Below, in pieces: positions 7,449 to 13,689 of a stretch of DNA of 13,689 bases. Within the stretch, counting starts at the first letter, position 1. Each line of letters starts with the position of its first letter. A program made the position numbers and the translations under genes. Location: NCBI RefSeq assembly GCF_018375725.1, contig NZ_JAHACR010000089.1:1-13689 (forward strand), read 5' to 3'. The notes under the pieces are model-generated. The model ran no database searches, had not been told where the DNA came from, and saw nothing but the letters and a program-made list of their open reading frames with translations. The DNA is from Burkholderia sp. GTDB lineage: Bacteria > Pseudomonadota > Gammaproteobacteria > Burkholderiales > Burkholderiaceae.

Positions 7449-10400
7449 TCAGTAAAGCAAATCGACGGCATCGGCACCGAATGCCTGACGCAATGCACCG
7501 ACCAGCTCGTCGCTCGGCTTGACCCGCCATGCCTCGCCAAGGTGGAGCTCGCCCTGCGCGACCGCATTGCGATAGGCGATCCGTACCGGCAGGCCGTTCG
7601 GTATCGCGGGCTGTGCACGCCGCCCGCCGTCGCGGCCGCTGCGTGGCGCCGGCGCTTCGACGGCAGGCGCCTCATCGGCCTTCGCGACGTACGCTTCGAG
7701 CACGCGGCGCAGCGCCGCCGAGTCCGCGTTGCCGTTCATTGTCAGCCACACCGCCTGCGCATAGCGGCTGCGCGCACGTTCGAGATTCATGACCGTGTCG
7801 GCGGTAAAACGGATGCCGCCCGTGAACGCGTCGTTGCGTGCCTGCCCCTGCACGATCAGCAGTTCGTCTTCCTTGAACAGCGCCTTGTTCGCTTCGAACT
7901 GCTCGTTGAAGATCGTGATCTCGCACTGGCCCGTACCATCGTCGAGCAATGCGATCAGCATCTTGCCGCGCTGGGTCATCTGCGTGCGCATCGATGCGAT
8001 CACGCCCGCGACAAGCTTGTCGCGACCTTCCTTCAGTTCGCCGACCTTCTGCCGCGCGAAACGGCGCACCTCGTCGCGATATGCGTCGAACAGGTGACCC
8101 GACAGATAGAAGCCAAGCGCACCCTTTTCCTCCTGCAGGCGACGCTTGTCGTCCCATGCCGGCTCGTCGACGAGCGCGTGAGCATGCGGCGACTCGGCAC
8201 CCATGTCGAACAGGCCCGCCTGCATCGCGTTCGCGGCGGCCTGCTCGGCCGCCTCCATGGCGAGCGGCACCGACGCGATCAGCTGCGCACGGTTCGCGTT
8301 CAGCGAATCGAATGCGCCCGCCCGGATCAGCGCCTCGACCGTGCGGCGGTTCACGACACGGCGGTCGATTCGCTCGCAGAAGTCGAACAGGTCCGTAAAC
8401 GGCTTTTCCTCACGCGCGCGCAGGATTTCCTCGATCGCATTCTGGCCGCTGCCCTTCACCGCGCCAAGACCATAGCGGATCGTGCGCGAGCGCTTGCCGT
8501 CCGCTTCGGCAACCGGCTCGAAGCGGTAGTGCGAATGGTTGATGTCCGGCGGCAGCACGGCGAGGTTGTTCGCGACGCAGTCGTCGAACAGGATCTTCAC
8601 CTTGTCGGTGTCGTCCATCGCCAACGTCATGTTGGCCGCCATGAATTCGGCCGGATGGTGCGCCTTCAGCCACGCGGTGTAGTACGCGAGCAGCGCGTAG
8701 GCCGCCGCGTGCGACTTGTTGAAGCCGTAGCCCGCGAACTTCTCCATCAGGTCGAAGATCTCGTCGGCCTTCTCGGACGACAGGCCGTTCTTCGCCGCGC
8801 CCGCGCGGAACAGCTCGCGGTGCTCGGCCATTTCCTCGGCCTTCTTCTTGCCCATCGCGCGACGCAGCAAGTCCGCGCCGACGAGCGAGTAGCCGCCGAT
8901 GATCTGCGCCATCTGCATCACCTGCTCCTGATAGACCATGATGCCGTAGGTCTCTTTCAGGACGGGCTCGACGCGCGGATCCGGATATTCGACCTTCTCG
9001 CGGCCGTGCTTACGCGCGCAGAAGCTCGGAATCAGATCCATCGGACCCGGACGATACAGCGAAACGAGCGCGATGATGTCCTCGAAGCGGTCCGGCTGCG
9101 CGTCCTTCAGCATGCCCTGCATGCCGCGGCTTTCCAGCTGGAACACCGCGACCGTGTTCGCCTTCTTGAGGATCTGGAACGACGAGGGGTCGTCGAGCGG
9201 CACCTGGGCAAGCGACCAGTCGGCCTTGGACGGATCGAGACGGCGAATGTAGCGCTCCGCCCAGTCGAGGATCGTCAGCGTGGTCAGGCCCAGAAAGTCG
9301 AACTTCACGAGGCCGACCGCTTCGACGTCGTCCTTGTCGTACTGGCTGACGACACCGCCATCGTCGCCCTGCATGTAGAGCGGACAGAAGTCGGTCAGCT
9401 TGCCGGGCGCGATCAGCACGCCGCCCGCGTGCATCCCGACGTTACGCGTCAGGCCCTCGACGCGCTGCGCGAGATCGAGCAGCTGGTGGACTTCGTCCTC
9501 GTTGTCGTAGCGCTCCTGCAGGAGCGGCTCCTCCTTCATCGCGTCGGCAATCGTCACATGCTTGCCCGGCTTGAACGGGATCAGCTTGGCGATGCCGTCG
9601 GTGAACATGTAGCCGAGGTCGAGCACGCGGCCGATATCGCGCACCGCTGCCTTCGCGGCCATCGTACCGAACGTTGCGATCTGCGATACCGCGTCCGCGC
9701 CGTACTTCTCCTTCACGTACTGGATCACGCGATCGCGGCCGTGCTGGCAGAAGTCGATATCGAAGTCGGGCATCGATACCCGCTCCGGATTCAGGAACCG
9801 CTCGAACAGCAGGTTGTAACGGAGCGGGTCGAGGTCGGTAATGCCGAGCGCGTACGCGACGAGCGAGCCTGCGCCCGAGCCCCGGCCCGGCCCGACTGGC
9901 ACACCGTTGTTCTTCGCCCAGTTGATGAAGTCCGCAACGATCAGGAAGTAGCCCGGAAAGCCCATCTTCGTGATGGTCCCGCACTCGAATTCGAGACGCT
10001 TGTAATAGGTATCGCGCTGCGCGTCACGTTCCGCGGCGTCCGGATACAGCTGCGCGAGGCGCTTTTCGAGGCCTTCCTTCGACAGCTGGATCAGGTAGTC
10101 GTCGAGCGACATGCCGTCCGGCGTCGGGAACAGCGGCAGCTTCGGCTTGCCCAGTTCGAGCTTCAGGTTGCAGCGTTTCGCGATCTCGATCGTGTTCGCG
10201 ACCGCCGAAGGCAGGTCGTGGAACAGCGCGACCATGTCGTCCTGCGAGCGGAAGAACTGGTCGATCGTGAAACGTTTCTGGCGCCGGGGATTCGCGAGGA
10301 TGTCGCCCTCCGAGATGCACACACGCGCCTCGTGCGCGGTGAAATCGTCGTCGGTCATGTACTGCAGCGGATGCGTCGCGACCACCGGCAGCTCCAGCGA

Positions 10401-10973
10401 CGCGGCGAGCGTCGCCGCCTGCTGGATGTAGGCCTCCGCGCCCGGCTGACCGTAGCGCTGCACCTCGATGTAGAAGCCGCCCGGGAAGCACTGCGCCCAG
10501 CGCCGCGCGTGACGGCGCGCGGCCTCTTCGTTGCCGGCCGCGAGCGCGAGGCCGATATCGCCATGCTGCGCGCCCGACAGTGCGAGCAGCCCTTCGGCGA
10601 GTTCGGTTTCGAGCCACTGCGCGTCGAGCTCCGCGCGGCCGCGGTACTGGTTCGTGAGCCACGCCTTCGTGAGCAGCTCGCAGAGATTCAGGTAGCCGCG
10701 CTTGTCCTTCACAAGCAGCAGCAGGCGCGACGGCTTGTCGCGATCGTCCGGATTGGTGATCCAGACGTCGCACCCTGCGATCGGCTTGATGCCCTTGCCG
10801 CGGGCTTCCTTGTAGAAACGGACGAGGCCGAACGCGTTGCCGAGATCGGTGAGGGCGAGCGCGCCCTGACCGTCCGCGGCCGCGGCCTTGACGATATCGT
10901 CGAGACGCACGATGCCGTCGGCAATCGAGAATTCGGAGTGGACGCGAAGATGGACGAAACGGGGATCTGACAT
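7449..10973 (-). CDS. dnaE: DNA polymerase III subunit alpha (replicative polymerase)
   Basis: DnaE is the catalytic subunit of the chromosomal replicase. The 1174-residue protein (E. coli 1160) starts MSDPRFVHLRVHSEFS, essentially the E. coli N-terminus, so the ATG at 10973 is secure. The N-terminal PHP domain carries HLRVHS, with Arg where metal-binding PHP domains have His. As in E. coli alpha, it is probably proofreading-inactive and relies on a separate epsilon subunit. The palm aspartates are D405 and D407 in PDFDIDF and D559 in FDFLGL. A helix-hairpin-helix region lies around 750-780, QAGLF (918-922) fits the beta-clamp-binding motif, and the OB fold spans about 985-1065. A Pro/Ala/Arg-rich linker (about 1098-1128) precedes the C-terminal tau-binding region. 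The gene lacks a Shine-Dalgarno and has TACAAT 7 bp upstream. It is divergent from trhO and 32 bp upstream of a glycosyltransferase. Confidence 0.98.
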   Translation of the reverse strand: MSDPRFVHLRVHSEFSIADGIVRLDDIVKAAAADGQGALALTDLGNAFGLVRFYKEARGKGIKPIAGCDVWITNPDDRDKPSRLLLLVKDKRGYLNLCELLTKAWLTNQYRGRAELDAQWLETELAEGLLALSGAQHGDIGLALAAGNEEAARRHARRWAQCFPGGFYIEVQRYGQPGAEAYIQQAATLAASLELPVVATHPLQYMTDDDFTAHEARVCISEGDILANPRRQKRFTIDQFFRSQDDMVALFHDLPSAVANTIEIAKRCNLKLELGKPKLPLFPTPDGMSLDDYLIQLSKEGLEKRLAQLYPDAAERDAQRDTYYKRLEFECGTITKMGFPGYFLIVADFINWAKNNGVPVGPGRGSGAGSLVAYALGITDLDPLRYNLLFERFLNPERVSMPDFDIDFCQHGRDRVIQYVKEKYGADAVSQIATFGTMAAKAAVRDIGRVLDLGYMFTDGIAKLIPFKPGKHVTIADAMKEEPLLQERYDNEDEVHQLLDLAQRVEGLTRNVGMHAGGVLIAPGKLTDFCPLYMQGDDGGVVSQYDKDDVEAVGLVKFDFLGLTTLTILDWAERYIRRLDPSKADWSLAQVPLDDPSSFQILKKANTVAVFQLESRGMQGMLKDAQPDRFEDIIALVSLYRPGPMDLIPSFCARKHGREKVEYPDPRVEPVLKETYGIMVYQEQVMQMAQIIGGYSLVGADLLRRAMGKKKAEEMAEHRELFRAGAAKNGLSSEKADEIFDLMEKFAGYGFNKSHAAAYALLAYYTAWLKAHHPAEFMAANMTLAMDDTDKVKILFDDCVANNLAVLPPDINHSHYRFEPVAEADGKRSRTIRYGLGAVKGSGQNAIEEILRAREEKPFTDLFDFCERIDRRVVNRRTVEALIRAGAFDSLNANRAQLIASVPLAMEAAEQAAANAMQAGLFDMGAESPHAHALVDEPAWDDKRRLQEEKGALGFYLSGHLFDAYRDEVRRFARQKVGELKEGRDKLVAGVIASMRTQMTQRGKMLIALLDDGTGQCEITIFNEQFEANKALFKEDELLIVQGQARNDAFTGGIRFTADTVMNLERARSRYAQAVWLTMNGNADSAALRRVLEAYVAKADEAPAVEAPAPRSGRDGGRRAQPAIPNGLPVRIAYRNAVAQGELHLGEAWRVKPSDELVGALRQAFGADAVDLLY

Positions 10974-10980
10974 GGGCGCT

Positions 10981-10986
10981 ATTGTA
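10981..10986 (-). promoter_or_regulatory. Candidate -10 box for dnaE, very close to the ATG
   Basis: TACAAT on the minus strand ends 7 nt before the dnaE ATG. If used, transcription would begin at or within a base or two of the start codon, giving a leaderless message, which fits the absence of a Shine-Dalgarno. The -35 region is weak (TTGGGC at 20-bp spacing). Another -10-like box on this strand (TATTAT, 11107-11112) would give an ordinary leader. Confidence 0.4.
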
Positions 10987-11024
10987 GCCGCCCCGCCATG
11001 CCGGCTGCCCAAAAAATCCCCGCG

Positions 11025-11080
11025 TCGGCCGTTCGGCCGATGCCCGCGGCCGCGCGTCGCGCCGCTGACCGAACGGCCGA
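11025..11080. repeat. 12-bp inverted repeat between dnaE and trhO
   Basis: TCGGCCGTTCGG (11025-11036) and CCGAACGGCCGA (11069-11080) are perfect reverse complements separated by 32 GC-rich bases. Each arm lies in a partly self-symmetric GGCC-N4-GGCC element. The pair lies between the candidate promoters of the divergent dnaE and trhO genes. It could be paired operator sites for a shared regulator or a long hairpin in either 5' leader. I recognise no known operator. Confidence 0.5.
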
Positions 11081-11105
11081 GTGCCGGCCCGTGCGCAGTT
11101 TGCGG

Positions 11106-11111
11106 GATAAT
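11106..11111 (+). promoter_or_regulatory. Candidate -10 box for trhO-gluQ (bidirectional)
   Basis: GATAAT on the plus strand matches 5 of 6 consensus bases and lies 95 nt before the trhO ATG. Shifted by one base, the minus strand reads TATTAT (11112-11107), also 5 of 6, so the box could serve both directions. No convincing -35 hexamer is seen for either. Confidence 0.35.
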
Positions 11112-11206
11112 ACGGGTTTTCGAATCTGCCGCCCCGGATCCGCACCCTTATTTCGTGCAACCGTGTGCCCGCCGCACGGCCGTGGCCGTCCTATCGTCAG
11201 ACCATC

Positions 11207-12064
11207 ATGAGTATCGTCAATCTCGCCGCCTACAAGTTCGTGTCGCTCGACACCAACGAGCAATGGCGCCCGCTCGTCACCGCCCGCTGCAACGAACTCG
11301 GCCTGCGCGGCACGATCCTGCTTGCCCCCGAAGGCATCAACCTGTTCATCGCGGGCACGCGCGACGCAACCGACGCGTTAATCGATTACCTGCGCCGCGA
11401 TCCGCTGTTCGAAGGCAAGTTCGCGGATCTGCAGTTCAAGGAAAGCCTGTCCGACTCGCAGCCGTTCCGCCGCATGCTGGTGCGCCTGAAGCGCGAGATC
11501 ATCACGATGAAGAAGCCGACGATCAAGCCGGAGCTCGGACGCGCGCCGTTCGTCGATGCGCGCACGCTGAAGGCGTGGCTCGATCGCGGGCACGACGATG
11601 CCGGGCGGCCGGTCGTGATGCTCGATACGCGCAACGCGTTCGAAGTCGACGTCGGCACGTTCGACAACGCGCTCGATTACCGGATCGACAAGTTCAGCGA
11701 ATTCCCCGAAGTCATCGAGGCGAATCGCGCGGACCTGGAAGGCAAGACGGTCGTGTCGTTCTGCACGGGCGGGATCCGCTGCGAGAAGGCCGCGATCCAC
11801 ATGAAGGACGTCGGCATCGACAACGTCTATCAGCTCGAAGGCGGCATCCTCAAGTATTTCGAGGAAGTGGGCGGCGCGCATTATCACGGCGACTGCTTCG
11901 TGTTCGACTATCGCACCGCGCTGAATCCGAATCTGGAGCCGACCGAAAACGTCACCTGCTTCGCGTGCCGCGCGGTCGTGACGCCCGACGCGCAGCAGTC
12001 GCCGAGCTACGTGCCCGGCAAGTCGTGCCCGGCCTGCGCCAACGCCAACGCCAACGCAGCGTGA
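11207..12064 (+). CDS. trhO: Rhodanese-domain tRNA uridine hydroxylase TrhO (UPF0176/YceA family)
   Basis: TrhO-family proteins carry out oxygen-dependent hydroxylation of uridine 34 to 5-hydroxyuridine in certain tRNAs (shown for E. coli YceA). The 285-residue protein has an N-terminal UPF0176-type domain (1-95, with GTILLAPEGINLFIAGT). The rhodanese domain (about 112-225) has active-site C186 in CTGGIR, followed by a conserved C192. A C-terminal pair of CxxC motifs, C251/C254 and C274/C277, suggests a zinc-binding tail. It is shorter than E. coli YceA (350) but matches the shorter family form. The ATG at 11207 was chosen because conserved sequence begins at MSIVNLAAYKFV. An in-frame GTG at 11165 is upstream of it. 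No clear SD is seen. gluQ follows after 22 bp on the same strand. The last residues are Asn-Ala repeats. Function is inferred from family. Confidence 0.9.
   Translation: MSIVNLAAYKFVSLDTNEQWRPLVTARCNELGLRGTILLAPEGINLFIAGTRDATDALIDYLRRDPLFEGKFADLQFKESLSDSQPFRRMLVRLKREIITMKKPTIKPELGRAPFVDARTLKAWLDRGHDDAGRPVVMLDTRNAFEVDVGTFDNALDYRIDKFSEFPEVIEANRADLEGKTVVSFCTGGIRCEKAAIHMKDVGIDNVYQLEGGILKYFEEVGGAHYHGDCFVFDYRTALNPNLEPTENVTCFACRAVVTPDAQQSPSYVPGKSCPACANANANAA
12038..12055 (+). repeat. Hexanucleotide tandem repeat (GCCAAC)x3 at the trhO 3' end
   Basis: Three perfect in-frame copies of GCCAAC encode Ala-Asn-Ala-Asn-Ala-Asn just before the trhO stop, past the second CxxC. Being a multiple of three, copy-number change would lengthen or shorten the tail without a frameshift. 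Confidence 0.75.
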
Positions 12065-12086
12065 ACGTCGCGCGCGGCGACGACAG

Positions 12087-12980
12087 ATGAGTCGATATCG
12101 CGGTCGCTTTGCGCCCTCGCCCACCGGTCCGCTGCACTTCGGCTCGCTGGTCGGCGCCCTCGCGAGCTGGCTCGATGCCCGCGCGCACGACGGCGCATGG
12201 CTCGTGCGCATCGAGGACATCGACGGGCCGCGCACCGTGCCCGGTGCGGCCGAGCGCATTCTCGACACCCTCGCGCATTTCGGCATGACGCCCGACGAAC
12301 CGCCGGTCTGGCAAAGCCGGCGCGACGCTCAGTATGCGGCGGCGCTCGACCGGCTGATCGCGGCCGGACGCGTCTATCCGTGCGGCTGCACGCGCAGGGA
12401 AATCGCCGATTCGCTGCGCGCCGCGCATGAACGTCACACGACGCTCGCGTATCCCGGCACCTGCCGCGCCGGCCTGCATGGCAAACCGGCGCGGGCATGG
12501 CGGCTTCAGGTGCCGGACGGCGACGCCGCGATCGTCTCGTTCGAGGATCGCTGGCAGCACAGGCAATCGCAGAATCTCGCGACCGAGGTTGGCGATTTCG
12601 TCCTCAGGCGCGCCGACGGACTGTGGGCGTATCAGCTCGCGGTCGTTGTCGACGATGCCGATGCGGCGATCACGCACGTCGTGCGCGGCGCCGACCTGCT
12701 CGACTCCACCGCGCGGCAGATCTATCTGCAACGCTGCCTGGACGTACCGACGCCGTCGTATCTGCATGTCCCGGTCGTCGTCGACGCACACGGCGAGAAA
12801 CTCAGCAAGCAGACCGGCGCCACCGCACTCGAGCGCGACGACCCGCTTCCCGCATTGCGGGCTGCAGCCGCGCATCTCGGCCTCGCACTCGATGGCGACA
12901 GCCAGAGCGCGACGCTCGATCGGTTCTACTCCGCGGCGACGGCCGCATGGGCGCGGCGCTTCGGGCCGCAGACAAGCTGA
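12087..12980 (+). CDS. gluQ: Glutamyl-Q tRNA(Asp) synthetase
   Basis: GluQ-RS is a truncated glutamyl-tRNA synthetase paralogue. It activates glutamate with ATP and attaches it to the queuosine base at position 34 of tRNA(Asp), not to the 3' end. The 297-residue length fits the family (about 300) and lacks the anticodon-binding domain of full GltX. The start MSRYRGRFAPSPTGPLHFGS includes the HIGH-class motif HFGS (17-20). The KMSKS-class motif is KLSKQ (238-242). Zinc ligands C99, C101, Y122 and C126 reproduce the family's CxC-Y-x3-C pattern. RIEDIDGPR (41-49) is the glutamate/ATP-binding region. The ATG at 12087 follows the trhO stop by 22 bp with only a weak purine-rich stretch, so translation is probably coupled. 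It converges on the helicase gene. No plus-strand terminator is evident in 12981-13161. Confidence 0.95.
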   Translation: MSRYRGRFAPSPTGPLHFGSLVGALASWLDARAHDGAWLVRIEDIDGPRTVPGAAERILDTLAHFGMTPDEPPVWQSRRDAQYAAALDRLIAAGRVYPCGCTRREIADSLRAAHERHTTLAYPGTCRAGLHGKPARAWRLQVPDGDAAIVSFEDRWQHRQSQNLATEVGDFVLRRADGLWAYQLAVVVDDADAAITHVVRGADLLDSTARQIYLQRCLDVPTPSYLHVPVVVDAHGEKLSKQTGATALERDDPLPALRAAAAHLGLALDGDSQSATLDRFYSAATAAWARRFGPQTS

Positions 12981-13150
12981 GGCGTCCAGCGGCCAACGCG
13001 CGCCGCGAACCGCTCGAACCTCACTTGCAAGCCGGTTGAAGCCGCTTGCGTCTCCGCATTTCGCGGCATCCCGGTTCCGCCGCCCCGCATCCGATGCCGG
13101 GGCAATCACGTCCCGCTATTTCATCGCAGCGCCGCGCGCTTCCCGCCCCG

Positions 13151-13188
13151 GCAAAGCAAAACGGGCGCATGCTCGTCGCATGCGCCCG
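13151..13188 (-). terminator. Rho-independent terminator of rhlE
   Basis: A perfect 11-bp stem, CGGGCGCATGC (13162-13172) and GCATGCGCCCG (13178-13188), encloses a 5-nt loop. On the minus strand it is followed by TTTTGCTTTGC, a good U-rich tail, 32 bp past the helicase stop. The plus-strand side has no T-run, so it is directional for the helicase gene, though the hairpin might still slow convergent gluQ transcripts. Confidence 0.85.
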
Positions 13189-13220
13189 CCTCGTCACCTT
13201 CGCACGTAACCGTCAACCGT

Positions 13221-13689
13221 TCATGCAGAAGGCTTGCGCGGCATGCCGAACCCGCCGAGCAGTGCGGCAACTTGCCGCTTCGGCCCCTTCTTCTCCGGCT
13301 GCACGGTTTTCGTTTCCTCCGGGCGTCGCACCGGTGCCGACGGTTCGTACGGCTTCAGGAAGAAATCGTCGATCGCCGGCTCGTGGCGGCGATGGTGATG
13401 CACGCGCTCACCGCCCGCCGTGCGGCGGGCCGGCGCACCGCGATGCTCGTCGCGCTCGCGGCGGCCGCCGCGATCATCGTGGCGGGTGCGCGACGGCTTG
13501 TCGATCGACAGCGTCTGCATGTCGAGCGGGCGCTTGATCAGCTTCTAGATATCGGCGAGCTGCTTGCGCTCGTTCGGGCTGCAGAGCGACAGCGCGTCGC
13601 CGGTCGCGCCCGCACGTCCGGTACGGCCGATCCGGTGCACGTAATCCTCGGCGTTGAACGGCAGGTCGAAGTTGATCACCGCCGGCAGC
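13221..13689 (-). pseudogene. rhlE: RhlE-type DEAD-box RNA helicase, 3' part, interrupted by an amber codon
   Basis: The 5' part lies outside the window. From 13688 the frame reads LPAVINFDLP, then YVHRIGRTGRAG (helicase motif VI) and LSLCSPNERKQLADI. It meets TAG at 13547-13545 and continues in the same frame as KLIKRPLDMQTLSIDKP plus a basic His/Arg/Gly-rich tail to TGA at 13221. The family normally reads D-I-E-K-L, so TAG replaces a Glu codon (GAG to TAG, one base). The intact frame beyond the stop shows the break is recent or a sequencing error. A truncated protein would keep motif VI but lose the last helix of the second RecA domain and the RNA-binding tail, about 108 residues. Internal ATG 13520 has no Shine-Dalgarno. 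RhlE helicases remodel RNA in ribosome assembly and mRNA decay. A terminator follows the gene. Confidence 0.82.

Noticed and set aside
7417..7530. Upstream extension of the glycosyltransferase into dnaE
   Set aside because: The extra 38 codons overlap the dnaE end and encode no GT-B sequence. Homology begins at MKIGISAN.
7542..10970. A very long open frame on the plus strand opposite dnaE (over 1100 codons)
   Set aside because: It mirrors dnaE codon by codon, is rich in Arg/Ala/His/Val with no domain, and arises because high third-position GC removes stops on the opposite strand.
11165..11206. Earlier GTG start for trhO
   Set aside because: The added residues precede the conserved N-terminus and no Shine-Dalgarno supports the GTG.
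12981..13161. Possible small RNA or gene between gluQ and rhlE
   Set aside because: No ORF with a Shine-Dalgarno, promoter or conserved structure is visible. It reads as a convergent intergenic spacer.
1..13689. CRISPR arrays, tRNA/rRNA genes, insertion sequences, phage or toxin-antitoxin genes
   Set aside because: I looked on both strands for regular repeats, cloverleaf arms, transposase motifs and small paired ORFs and found none that hold up.

Overview
The window is high-GC (roughly 60-70% in the lines I counted), gene-dense bacterial chromosome. DnaE, MsbA and the WaaL-type ligase look like those of a betaproteobacterium, most likely Burkholderia and probably the B. cepacia complex. That assignment rests on remembered family resemblance and gene content, not on a database search. 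I see no rRNA, tRNA, insertion sequence, phage gene or CRISPR array.

Left part (1-7416, all minus strand) is a lipopolysaccharide core and O-antigen assembly block. In transcription order it holds a GT-B glycosyltransferase (7416-6325), the O-antigen ligase waaL (6149-4770), the lipid A-core flippase msbA (4502-2721), a strong terminator-like hairpin, a possible 23-codon leader ORF (2606-2535), a family 4 glycosyltransferase (2538-1297) and a heptosyltransferase-like family 9 glycosyltransferase (1259-21). Together they would add sugars to the core in the cytoplasm, flip lipid A-core across the inner membrane and ligate O-antigen on the periplasmic side. Exact -10 hexamers lie in front of waaL and msbA, so the block probably has several transcription units.

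Middle (7449-10973, minus) is dnaE, the replicative DNA polymerase III alpha subunit. It lies 32 bp upstream of the first glycosyltransferase. Its start is certain from the conserved N-terminus, yet it has no Shine-Dalgarno and a TACAAT box only 7 bp before the ATG.

Right part (11207-12980, plus) is a divergent two-gene unit, trhO then gluQ, 22 bp apart. Both encode tRNA anticodon (position 34) modification enzymes. The 233-bp dnaE/trhO intergenic region carries a 12-bp inverted repeat and a -10-like box readable on both strands. The end of the window (13221-13689, minus) is the 3' part of an rhlE-type DEAD-box RNA helicase. It has an in-frame amber codon where the family normally has glutamate, and a convincing terminator follows it.

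The gene content is mostly ordinary core genome, and I found no convincing new multi-gene system. The items most worth checking are the amber codon in rhlE, the small overlapping ORF before the family 4 glycosyltransferase, the possibly leaderless dnaE mRNA and the pairing of two wobble-position tRNA modification genes.
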